A DNA stretch of 25,317 nucleotides, from contig JAHEHB010000021.1 in assembly GCA_024644775.1 (NCBI GenBank), positions 1 through 25,317 of the forward strand. Reading direction: 5' to 3'. Below are positions 6,473-14,261 of this stretch, piece by piece. Within the stretch, counting starts at the first letter, position 1. Each line of letters starts with the position of its first letter. The stretch comes from Deltaproteobacteria bacterium (lineage in GTDB: Bacteria; Desulfobacterota; Desulfobacteria; Desulfobacterales; SURF-15). The position numbers and the translations under genes are program-made. Below the pieces are notes generated by a model. That model made no database searches, was not told where the DNA came from, and saw only the letters and a program-made list of their open reading frames with translations.

Positions 6473-8530
6473 GTGAGCGAGAATGAATTCATAGCATGGC
6501 AAAACACCAATGAAAGCTACCTGATGGCATCCCTGCAGGAAGTTCGCTTTTTATTGGCTGAACGGGCTGAGACCGAACAGGAAAGTGGTAAATGGGCATC
6601 CAGACGGACCCAGATCGAAGCCGTCTTTGAAAAAAACCGTGAAAAATGGCCTGCCCCTTTCGCCCTGGACACGTTGTGCAGCATTTTTAAGCTATCGCCC
6701 TTCGAGCGGCGGATTCTATTGATGTGTGCCGGAATGGCCCTGGATCCAACTTTTGGTTCATTGTGCGCAGCTGTTCAAGGAGATCCTCTGAAGAACTACT
6801 CGACCTTCGATCTTGCGAAGACCGTTTTTCCTGAGGCTGACTGGCGTGCCTTCTCTCCCGCCGGGGCATTGCGTGGCTGGCGCTTGCTGGAATTGAAAAA
6901 CCCTGAGATCCTTTTATCGAGCCCTTTAATCATCGATGAGCGGATCTTATACTATCTTTTGGGCAATTCCTATCTTGATGAACGGCTGGCCAGCTTTTTC
7001 AGGCTTCAAGACAGAGCGGGAGCGTTATTACCGTCTCACAAGGCACTATCAATTCGAATCGCTGAATCCTTATCGAGACTTGCCGCCCGTGAAGCACCAC
7101 CCGTCATTCATCTGGTGGGAACAGATCCGGTAGCTCGACGGTTGCTGGCTGTGGAGATTAGCAGGCAGTTGGAACTTGATCTATTTCAACTTTTGGTACA
7201 GGCCCTCCCGCCTGAATCGCGGGAACTGCATGCCTTGATACGATTATGGGAACGGGAAACGGCCCTGAGTCCGGCAGCCCTGTTCCTGGATTTTGGTGAA
7301 GGGGAATCCATCGATCCCCATCAAGAGCAGGCTTTATTCAGGCTTATCGATGGGAGCCACGGCTTGGTCTTTAGCGCAGGCCACACGCGGCGTTCTTACC
7401 ATAATCGCCCCACACTGACCGTGGAGGTAACCAAACCAACCACCGAAGAGCAACGAATTCTCTGGCGACAGGCTTTGGGAGCTAACGCCGCGTTGCTGAA
7501 CGGCCGATTGGATGTGCTTATCTCCCAATTTTCTTTAAAGCCCCAAGAGATTGACGCCATAGGCGCAGAGGTACTGGCAAATCCTCCTATCCGACAAGAG
7601 CGCAGAGGGCAGTCGGAGGTTGCTATCAAGGCACCGTGCCCATGGGAAGAGAATACCCTTTTCAATCTGTTATGGGACACTTGTCGTTCGCAATCCCGCC
7701 CCCATATGGAAGACCTGGCCCAGCATTTAAACTCACCGGTGACATCCGAGGACTTGATCCTGCCTGTATTTCAGAAACAGATTCTTGAGGAGATCGGGAA
7801 CCATGTGAAGCAACGGACAAAAGTATACGACACCTGGGCTTTTGCAAGCAGAAGCTCCCAGGGGTTGGGGATCACGGCTCTGTTTGCCGGTCCCAGCGGC
7901 ACCGGTAAAACCCTGGCCGCTGAAGTGTTGGCCAATACCTTGCGTCTGGATCTCTTTCGCATCGATCTCAGCCAAATCGTGAGCAAGTTCATCGGTGAAA
8001 CCGAAAAGAATTTGCGCCGTGTATTTGACAGAGCCGAAGACGGCGGCGGGATCCTTCTTTTTGACGAGGCCGATGCACTTTTTGGCAAACGGAGCGAAGT
8101 CAAGGACAGCCATGACCGCTATGCCAACATCGAGGTCGGTTATCTCTTGCAGCGGATGGAAGCCTATCGTGGTTTAGCCATCCTCACGACCAATATGAAA
8201 GAGGCCCTGGATGCGGCTTTTCTCCGGCGCATCCGCTTCGTGGTGCAGTTCCCCTTTCCGGACGTTGAATTGCGCAAAAGGATCTGGGATCGCTTCTTTT
8301 CCGAAACGGATAACCACCATGGGGATCTCGATACTGAAAAGCTCGCCCGCCTCAATATTGCCGGAGGCAATATTCGCAACATTGCTCTGTTCGCTGCCTT
8401 CTCTGCCGCAGAAGAAGGTAGCCCCATCACCATGAAGCATCTGTTGCACGGGGCAAGGGTGGAATACGCCAAATTGGAAAAAACACTGCAAAGAAACGAG
8501 ACCGATGATTGGTATGAACCGTCAAGATGA
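6473..8530 (+). CDS. AAA+ ATPase of the eCIS (Afp15/Pvc15-like)
   Basis: 685 residues, starting at GTG 6473 with AAGGA at 6462-6466 as ribosome binding site. An N-terminal helical domain (about 1-200) is followed by a first AAA-like unit at about 210-335 that lacks a working Walker A (the equivalent segment at 216 reads GTDPVARR) though it keeps a hydrophobic FLDFGEG strand. The second AAA domain is complete: Walker A GPSGTGKT at 473-480, Walker B ILLFDEADALFG with D531/E532, and AFLRRIRF with candidate arginine fingers. eCIS loci almost always carry such an ATPase; in Afp and PVC work it is linked to assembly or cargo loading in the producing cell rather than to firing. It overlaps the following small gene. 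Only one of the two AAA units should hydrolyse ATP. Confidence 0.93.
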   Translation: MSENEFIAWQNTNESYLMASLQEVRFLLAERAETEQESGKWASRRTQIEAVFEKNREKWPAPFALDTLCSIFKLSPFERRILLMCAGMALDPTFGSLCAAVQGDPLKNYSTFDLAKTVFPEADWRAFSPAGALRGWRLLELKNPEILLSSPLIIDERILYYLLGNSYLDERLASFFRLQDRAGALLPSHKALSIRIAESLSRLAAREAPPVIHLVGTDPVARRLLAVEISRQLELDLFQLLVQALPPESRELHALIRLWERETALSPAALFLDFGEGESIDPHQEQALFRLIDGSHGLVFSAGHTRRSYHNRPTLTVEVTKPTTEEQRILWRQALGANAALLNGRLDVLISQFSLKPQEIDAIGAEVLANPPIRQERRGQSEVAIKAPCPWEENTLFNLLWDTCRSQSRPHMEDLAQHLNSPVTSEDLILPVFQKQILEEIGNHVKQRTKVYDTWAFASRSSQGLGITALFAGPSGTGKTLAAEVLANTLRLDLFRIDLSQIVSKFIGETEKNLRRVFDRAEDGGGILLFDEADALFGKRSEVKDSHDRYANIEVGYLLQRMEAYRGLAILTTNMKEALDAAFLRRIRFVVQFPFPDVELRKRIWDRFFSETDNHHGDLDTEKLARLNIAGGNIRNIALFAAFSAAEEGSPITMKHLLHGARVEYAKLEKTLQRNETDDWYEPSR

Positions 8531-8840
8531 TAAAAAGTCTGATTTCCAAAATGGAAACAAATACCCAAGGGAAACCGTTCGTCCCGGACGGATCGAACTT
8601 CGTATCGATGAATTGGTGCTGGATGGATTTACCCACAAGGATCGCTATCTAATCAGCCGGGCCTTGGAAAGCGAATTGACGCGGTATCTGGCCCAACCCG
8701 AAGGTTGGTCGAGCCTGGTCCAACAGGAAGGTAATCGAGACGCCCTCAGCGGGGGGACCATCGAAATACCTAAAGGTGCATCCCCCTCGGTTGTGGGCGC
8801 TCAAATCGCCAAATCGGTGTACGGGAGAATGAAATCATGA
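8514..8840 (+). CDS. Small conserved eCIS protein upstream of the cargo gene
   Basis: 108 residues from ATG 8514; an in-frame ATG at 8505 would add three residues. Both starts lie inside the ATPase gene. The central motif RIELRIDELVLDGFTHKD followed by a helix (RYLISRALESELTRYL) is, from memory, a pattern of small proteins found beside DUF4157 genes in eCIS loci; no function is established. The C-terminus (SVVGAQIAKSVYGRM) is a second amphipathic helix. The protein is soluble and has no signal peptide. It ends in an ATGA overlap with the cargo gene (8837-8840), so the two are probably made together, which fits a cargo chaperone or loading adaptor. That role is inference from position only. 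Confidence 0.75.
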   Translation: MNRQDDKKSDFQNGNKYPRETVRPGRIELRIDELVLDGFTHKDRYLISRALESELTRYLAQPEGWSSLVQQEGNRDALSGGTIEIPKGASPSVVGAQIAKSVYGRMKS

Positions 8841-11800
8841 AGACCGCAGCCCAAACCACCAAGGCCAGTGGGGTCAAAAAATCATCCTCCACAGCGGTCG
8901 GAAGCGGTCTCTTGAAGCATGGAATCCATCTGGCAGGGCAATCCCCTCCCCTTGTTCAGGCCAAACTCAGATTGGGCCGTCCCAATGACAGGTTTGAACG
9001 AGAAGCCGACCAAGTGGCTGAGAGGGTTATGCAAATGCCACAGCCGGAATCGTCGGGCTCACACCCAAACCAAGGGGCAGCAGGAAAGGTTACGCAGGAT
9101 GGCGCAGGTGAATTACGTCGCCGTCCGGAAGATGAGCCCGAAGCGCCGATGGTCCTGGAAGATGAAGATTTTCAAGATGTGGGCAAAGGGATAGTACGGC
9201 GCAAGACCGCATCCCCGACCAGTCATACGGCCGGTATCTCTGACCCGGTGCTTGCGGCGCGAATCATGGCCCCTGCTGCCGGGCAACCCCTACCCAATGA
9301 TATCCGGACCTTCATGGAGCCGCGCTTCGGCGCTGATTTTTCCGCTGTTCGAATCCACACAATGGATGCGGATCGTGCAGACGCCCAAAGGCTGAATGCC
9401 CGTGCCTTTACCTACGGCCAGCATATCTGGATGGGACACGGGGCGAGTGTGACGGATATGAGGCTTATGGCCCATGAACTCAGCCATGTGGTGCAGCAGA
9501 AACCCAGCGTTCAAACCAAACAAAACGAACTGGCTAATCGAGATCATTATCGGCAGACGGTTTCAACGATCTCGCCAAGAGTGCAGCGTCTCTTCGGCCT
9601 CAGCAAAGAAGATTTGAATAAATATGCCTTGGAACTTCCCGGCTACCGGCTGCTTACGGTCATTCTGGGCAAAAACCCGATCACCGAAGAAGGTGTTGTA
9701 AGGAACGGACGGAATTTCATCAGAGGTGTTTTGGGTTTAATTCCGGGGGGCAACCTGATGTTTGAAAAGATCAAAAAGCTATCCGGATTAAATAAAATTC
9801 TATCCTGGTTTCGAACCCAAGATGATAAATATAAAGTCACGCTCAGGATCAAAACTTTCCTGGAGATTATCGGGATCGAATTGGAAGCCCCATCCAAAGA
9901 AAGCATGGATCGGATTGAGACTCATTACTCCAGCATTGTACAAAAAACCTTGGTTAAGTTTGCCAAAGCGGCAATGGGCAAAATCTTTGAACTGACCACA
10001 CGGGGTCTTATGAAAGCCATGGGGCGCCTGGATCCGACCTGGAAGGAAACGTTCCGTAAAGCTGGAAAGGCTGTTTTTACCATCATCGAAAACCCAAAGG
10101 CCTTTATTACAAACCTCATCAAAGCCATCAAAGACGGATTCTTAAAATTTATCAATAATATTTTTGATAACCTCAAAAAGGGTCTCCTCAGTTGGCTTTT
10201 CGGGGCCTTTTCCAATGCGGATATTGAATTACCAAAAAAATGGGATGCTGCAGGCCTGGTCTACATCGTTTTCCAATTGTTAAAGAAGCGTGTGTTTAGC
10301 CTCCTCACAAAAATTGTCGGCGAGAAGAAAGCCGATCGAATTGCGAAGATTTACCAAGGGATTTTAAAGGTTATCACCGGAGGCGGTAAAGCTGTGGCTA
10401 AGATCGTCGACTCACTCTATAGTACGGTATTTGATGCCATTCGTAACTGGATGGCCTTTGAAGTCCTTAAATCAGTCCTGAAAAGATTGGCCGCCAGTCT
10501 GTCCCCAGTGGGACTAATAGCTCAGGGAGCGTTGGCGATCTACAATGCGATCCGCTTCCTGATCGACAAGGCAAGAGAACTATTCAATTTATTCAAAACG
10601 GCCTTTGAATCCCTTAACAATATCATAAAAGGCAACACCAAGCCCGCGTCAGACAAAATCGAGGAAACCATGAAGCGATCCATACCCTTGATCATAGACT
10701 TTGGTGCACGACAGGTGGGACTTGGAAATATTGGCGAAAAGATACGTAAAGTGATGATGAAGGTGACAAAAAAAGTAGATTCATCCATTAAGTCACTGGC
10801 CAGGAAGGTTTTAAAAAGAGGCAAAAGGGTCGCAAGAGCAGGCAAGAAAAAAGTAAAGCGCGGGGTCGAAAAGATCAAACAATGGTGGCTGCGTAAGATT
10901 CCATTCACCATCGCGGGTAAAGAGAGACATGAGATATTTTTCAAAGGAAAAGGGGCCAAGGCCTCCTTGACGGTGTCAAGCCCCTCTCAGGAGGATTATG
11001 ACGACTTTCTCAAGAGTGTAGGGACGGCCATCACCAGATCATCTCTTAGTGATGATGACAAGGAGAATTTGAGAAAAGAGTTAGCCAAGGCCAAAGATAT
11101 TTATGCAGAGATCAAAAACCTCATGAAGCGCAAACCCAAGGATGAGGTTACTAAAAACATTCACCTGAAACTCAACCAGATCGGAAAAAAAACGAAATAC
11201 ATTGCCGAAAGGCTAAACAACAAGAAGCCTTCAAGCACTCCTGTTTATGGTGACACAACAGGTGAAGGCGGTGGAAGGTCTGCAACGGTATTATTCCTGT
11301 CTTCGAATCATCCAAAAGGGAGCAAACCACATGACCGGGCCGCCATTTGGAAGCAGGCACAAAGGCGTAATAGAGGTAATAGTATTGTCTATGTGCAAGG
11401 GCACCTGCTTAACCATAACCTGGGGGGGATGGGAAGAGCTACAAATCTGACGCCTCTTACAGGCACAGGTTCCAAGGATTTCGGTATTGAAAAGAACGCG
11501 AACAAACAACATCAGAACGACGTCGAGGATGCGGTAAAGAAAGCCGTTGACACCGATAAAAAGGTGGCGCGTTACACGGTCAAAATTGCCTACAACGGTC
11601 ACAAAAAACGACCTGCGACAAGAGGATTAGAAACGGTTGTGAATCAGATGGTGCCGGGGGATAGAAAGGAACGCGTTAAGAGTGATATTAAACTGCGGCG
11701 TTATGAGGAGCGCCATTTTCCAACACAACTAACCTATTCAGCCAACGAGTTGAAGGCTTCTAAAAGAAACCCCCGACTCTCAACACCCATCGAATGGAAG

Positions 11801-12025
11801 ACTGGGAAAAAGATCGGTAAAGGTAAAGATAGTATTGGATTGAAACTACCTGGTTACAACACTGGTTTGCCGCTTAAGGATGTGGTGGACGAGCACCTAG
11901 TTACGGGTGTTTCGGGCATCACTACGACGACACCAGACAAAACGAAGGAACACGCGCCAACAAGAGCTTCGGAGAGGGATCTGGTGAAGATCAAGAAAAT
12001 CTTAAAGGATTTTGGTCCCCGATAG
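8837..12025 (+). CDS. DUF4157 cargo/toxin with C-terminal His-Me-finger nuclease-like domain
   Basis: 1062 residues, no signal peptide. Residues 39-68 carry the short motif usual before DUF4157 (LRLGRPNDRFEREADQVAERV). DUF4157 itself spans about 136-225 and includes HELSH at 213-217, an HExxH zinc-peptidase signature. Residues about 240-650 form a long helical region with several hydrophobic helices (notably about 538-580). A very basic stretch (about 655-684) leads into WW at 683-684 and the PFTIAGKERHEIFF strand seen in long DUF4157 proteins. The C-terminal part has GHLLNHNLGG at 855-864, NLTPLT at 870-875 and a later N/H/E helix, resembling the GHL...GG.G..NL.P pattern of DNA/RNA non-specific endonucleases, with H856 as candidate catalytic base. 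DUF4157 proteins are the most frequent eCIS-associated cargo candidates. The likely role is a delivered nuclease toxin. No immunity gene follows. DUF4157 is secure; the nuclease call is by pattern only. Confidence 0.85.
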   Translation: MKTAAQTTKASGVKKSSSTAVGSGLLKHGIHLAGQSPPLVQAKLRLGRPNDRFEREADQVAERVMQMPQPESSGSHPNQGAAGKVTQDGAGELRRRPEDEPEAPMVLEDEDFQDVGKGIVRRKTASPTSHTAGISDPVLAARIMAPAAGQPLPNDIRTFMEPRFGADFSAVRIHTMDADRADAQRLNARAFTYGQHIWMGHGASVTDMRLMAHELSHVVQQKPSVQTKQNELANRDHYRQTVSTISPRVQRLFGLSKEDLNKYALELPGYRLLTVILGKNPITEEGVVRNGRNFIRGVLGLIPGGNLMFEKIKKLSGLNKILSWFRTQDDKYKVTLRIKTFLEIIGIELEAPSKESMDRIETHYSSIVQKTLVKFAKAAMGKIFELTTRGLMKAMGRLDPTWKETFRKAGKAVFTIIENPKAFITNLIKAIKDGFLKFINNIFDNLKKGLLSWLFGAFSNADIELPKKWDAAGLVYIVFQLLKKRVFSLLTKIVGEKKADRIAKIYQGILKVITGGGKAVAKIVDSLYSTVFDAIRNWMAFEVLKSVLKRLAASLSPVGLIAQGALAIYNAIRFLIDKARELFNLFKTAFESLNNIIKGNTKPASDKIEETMKRSIPLIIDFGARQVGLGNIGEKIRKVMMKVTKKVDSSIKSLARKVLKRGKRVARAGKKKVKRGVEKIKQWWLRKIPFTIAGKERHEIFFKGKGAKASLTVSSPSQEDYDDFLKSVGTAITRSSLSDDDKENLRKELAKAKDIYAEIKNLMKRKPKDEVTKNIHLKLNQIGKKTKYIAERLNNKKPSSTPVYGDTTGEGGGRSATVLFLSSNHPKGSKPHDRAAIWKQAQRRNRGNSIVYVQGHLLNHNLGGMGRATNLTPLTGTGSKDFGIEKNANKQHQNDVEDAVKKAVDTDKKVARYTVKIAYNGHKKRPATRGLETVVNQMVPGDRKERVKSDIKLRRYEERHFPTQLTYSANELKASKRNPRLSTPIEWKTGKKIGKGKDSIGLKLPGYNTGLPLKDVVDEHLVTGVSGITTTTPDKTKEHAPTRASERDLVKIKKILKDFGPR

Positions 12026-12156
12026 TGTCCGATGAGTTGTTCTCAAGATTTTCAATTAAGTACTTTTCCTTATAAGTCGAATTTGCAGGAAATGGTAAAC
12101 TCTCGTATGGAAGATTATTAAATTCTGAACACCATCAGTAAACAAAATGGAGGTCA
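12026..12156. other. Gap between cargo gene and baseplate block
   Basis: 131 AT-rich bases, the longest gap inside the locus. No gene, terminator hairpin or convincing promoter was seen; TTGCAG at 12083-12088 with TATGGA 17 bases later (12106-12111) is only a weak promoter-like pair. The 8-base palindrome CTTATAAG at 12069-12076 is probably chance. The gap could be the scar of cargo exchange or hold a separate promoter for the baseplate genes. Confidence 0.4.
12149..12153 (+). promoter_or_regulatory. Ribosome binding site that bears on the start of the gp53-like gene
   Basis: GGAGG at 12149-12153 is only 3 bases from ATG 12157 but 9 bases from the in-frame GTG at 12163. By spacing the GTG is the better start, which would shorten the protein by two residues. 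Confidence 0.5.
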
Positions 12157-12816
12157 ATGCCTGTGACTACTTTTCCTCGTTCACCCCGACTCTTGAAAGG
12201 GGCCATTGTCTCCTTGGATCTTCCGAATCCGGTGCCCAAAGTGGTTGTGTTCCAATACAACCCGGTAACCCTTTCGCGCACCCTGCAGGCACAGGTCTCC
12301 GGCGGGGAGGGCGAGCGCGCGGAAACGGTTCGGTTTAAAGGGGCGCCCGTGGAGTCGATCAGCCTGGAAGTAGAGATAGACGCCACCGATCAATTGGAGA
12401 AGGAAAATCAACAGGCCATTCAAATGGGGATCCACCCGGGACTGGCTACCCTGGAGATGCTCCTCTATCCGGCCAGTGCCACCGTGCTGGGAAACGTGGG
12501 CCAACTCGCCCTGGGTGTGCTGGAGATCGTACCCCCGGCGGCTCCTCTGACCCTGTTTATTTACGGACCGAGGCGCATCCTGCCGGTAAGGCTTACCGAG
12601 TTCAGTGTGACGGAGGAGGCCCACGATACGAATCTCAATCCGATACGGGCCAAGGTCTCTTTGGGGTTGAGAGTTCTGAGCTATAACGACCTGTCACCGG
12701 ACCATCCCGGTCACGCCCTCTTTCTTGCCCATCAGGTGGCCAAGGAGACCATGGCCGCCTTAGGCACGGGGAGCGATCTGGAATCGGTTACCGGCGGCAA
12801 TGTAGATATTCTGTGA
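12157..12816 (+). CDS. Baseplate/tube adaptor protein (CIS_tube family, Afp7 N-terminal-like)
   Basis: 219 residues. The pattern KVVVFQYNPVTLSRTLQAQ, RFKGAPVESISLEVEIDATDQ, GIHPGLATLEMLLYP and GPRRILPVRLTEFSVTEEA, ending in VSLGLRVLSYNDL, is that of the contractile injection system tube/adaptor family, the N-terminal part of Afp7/Pvc7. In Afp-type particles this protein sits between the spike hub and the first tube ring and also contacts the wedge, so it helps start tube growth. In Afp7 a LysM domain is fused at the C-terminus; here the LysM unit is the next, separate gene. The start may be GTG 12163 (see the ribosome binding site). It opens the baseplate block after a 131-base gap. Confidence 0.88.
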   Translation: MPVTTFPRSPRLLKGAIVSLDLPNPVPKVVVFQYNPVTLSRTLQAQVSGGEGERAETVRFKGAPVESISLEVEIDATDQLEKENQQAIQMGIHPGLATLEMLLYPASATVLGNVGQLALGVLEIVPPAAPLTLFIYGPRRILPVRLTEFSVTEEAHDTNLNPIRAKVSLGLRVLSYNDLSPDHPGHALFLAHQVAKETMAALGTGSDLESVTGGNVDIL

Positions 12817-12824
12817 GGTGTGAA

Positions 12825-13109
12825 ATGTTTGAATCCACCAGTCGGTACCATGCTGTCGAAACAGTCAGGTTGACCACCGCCGAAGGGCGGATCATCGAGT
12901 ATAAGGGCCGCAGATTCCTGCCTCCCCTTGAAGACGGTTCAAAACGGACAGAGATGTGGGTGACCCAGGGGGATCGCTTGGATCTTATCGCGGCCAGAGC
13001 CCTGGGCGATCCCGAACTTTTTTGGCGCATCTGCGATGTCAACCCGGTCTTGGATCCTCTTGATCTGACCAGAGAACCTGGGAAACGTATCTTTTTACCG
13101 TTTAGCTGA
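12825..13109 (+). CDS. LysM-domain baseplate protein (gp53 / Afp7 C-terminal-like)
   Basis: 94 residues from ATG 12825, chosen because GAGGTG (12815-12820) stands 4 bases upstream. A GTG at 12813 overlapping the previous stop would add four residues (MRCE) but leaves the start without a clear site. The C-terminal half is a LysM-like fold: VTQGDRLDLIAARALGDPELFWRICDVNP, ending GKRIFLPF. In contractile tails such gp53-type LysM units do not bind peptidoglycan but clamp the hub to the wedges inside the baseplate. The gene lies 9 bases before the gp27-like gene. Size and context fit well. Confidence 0.85.
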   Translation: MFESTSRYHAVETVRLTTAEGRIIEYKGRRFLPPLEDGSKRTEMWVTQGDRLDLIAARALGDPELFWRICDVNPVLDPLDLTREPGKRIFLPFS

Positions 13110-13118
13110 GAGGTCGGG

Positions 13119-14261
13119 ATGAACCTGCTGGGCATTCAACTGCAATTGATGATGGGACCGGAGATCCCCGTCCCGGCGCCCCGTCCCGTGAGCGAAGCAC
13201 TGCAAAGTGTGGAAGTCATCCACAGTGATAACAGCCGCTCCGGATTTCAGATGACCTTTGGCATCAGCCGCAGTGGCGCCGGGGGAATGCCGGGAGAAGC
13301 CCTCATGCAAAGCCCCCTATTCGAAGTCTTCAGCCGAATCATATTGACGGTTAATTTCCAAGGCGCGCCCACGGTCCTGATGGATGGGTTCATAACCCTG
13401 CAACAATACCACCCCGGTGAGGAACCGGGGACCGCGACCCTTACCCTGACCGGGGAAGATGTTAGCCTCATGATGGACCGAGAAGAGAAGTGTGTGGAGC
13501 ATCCCGCGCAAAGCGAAAATACGATTGTGCAAAAGACGATCGGCAACTATGCAAAATTCGGATTGGTACCTTCGGTGGTGCCGCCGAGATTGATGGATGC
13601 CCCCTCGGTATCGGAGCGCATTCCCGTCCAGGTGGGCACAGACCTTGAGTATGTCCAGACCCTGGCAAAACGGCATGCCTATATTTTTAATGTCACCCCC
13701 GGCCCGGCACCCCTGACCAACACGGCCTACTGGGGGCCGCCCATCCACGAGGGCCTCCCTCAAAAAGCGCTTTCCGTAAATATGGGGCCTCACAGCAATG
13801 TGGATGCCATCAAGTTTGAACATAACGCCCTTAAACCCAAAACGGTCTCGGGCAAGATCAAAGACCGCGTTACCAACGAGACAGCAACGGTTCAAGCCGC
13901 GGCCACAACGCGGTCCGCCCTGGCCAGCGCTTCCGACGTACAAGCCTATCGGCGACATATTCGCAAGATCCTGTTTGGCGAAACAGGCCTGACCAGGGCC
14001 CAGGCCGATACCCGCGCCCAGGCCATGCTGGATGCGTCCATGGACCAGGTGGTCACGGCCACGGGCGAGCTCGATGCCATGCGGTACGGCGGGCTGCTTC
14101 AGCCCCGCAAGCTAGTCGGACTTCGGGGCGCAGGCTCGCAATATAATGGTCTCTTCTATGTGCAAGAGGTGAAGCACCAGCTTAGCCGGGGCTCTTACCG
14201 GCAAAGTTTTACCCTGACGCGTGAAGGATTGGGATCGACCGTAAAGGAAGTAAAGATATGA
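13119..14261 (+). CDS. Baseplate hub protein, gp27-like (Afp8 N-terminal half)
   Basis: 380 residues. The N-terminal half has repeated beta segments typical of gp27/phage late control D hubs: SVEVIHSDNSRSGFQMTFGI, FSRIILTVNFQG, VLMDGFITLQQY and TLTLTGEDVSLMMDREEK. The middle part (VGTDLEYVQTLAKRHAYIF) is the second hub domain. gp27 trimers form the base to which the needle attaches and match the three-fold spike to the six-fold tube. Most VgrG and Afp8 proteins fuse hub and spike; here they are two genes coupled by ATGA at 14258-14261. The end (GLRGAGSQYNGLFYVQEVKHQLSRGSYRQSFTLTREG, in two parts) is the usual hub C-terminus. Confidence 0.85.
   Translation: MNLLGIQLQLMMGPEIPVPAPRPVSEALQSVEVIHSDNSRSGFQMTFGISRSGAGGMPGEALMQSPLFEVFSRIILTVNFQGAPTVLMDGFITLQQYHPGEEPGTATLTLTGEDVSLMMDREEKCVEHPAQSENTIVQKTIGNYAKFGLVPSVVPPRLMDAPSVSERIPVQVGTDLEYVQTLAKRHAYIFNVTPGPAPLTNTAYWGPPIHEGLPQKALSVNMGPHSNVDAIKFEHNALKPKTVSGKIKDRVTNETATVQAAATTRSALASASDVQAYRRHIRKILFGETGLTRAQADTRAQAMLDASMDQVVTATGELDAMRYGGLLQPRKLVGLRGAGSQYNGLFYVQEVKHQLSRGSYRQSFTLTREGLGSTVKEVKI

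Noticed and set aside
12069..12076. CTTATAAG palindrome in the gap after the cargo gene
   Set aside because: Eight bases in AT-rich DNA are expected by chance, and there is no adjacent T-run or second copy.
13317..13958. 213-codon - strand frame opposite the hub gene
   Set aside because: It is antisense to a well-supported gp27-like gene and carries no recognisable motif.
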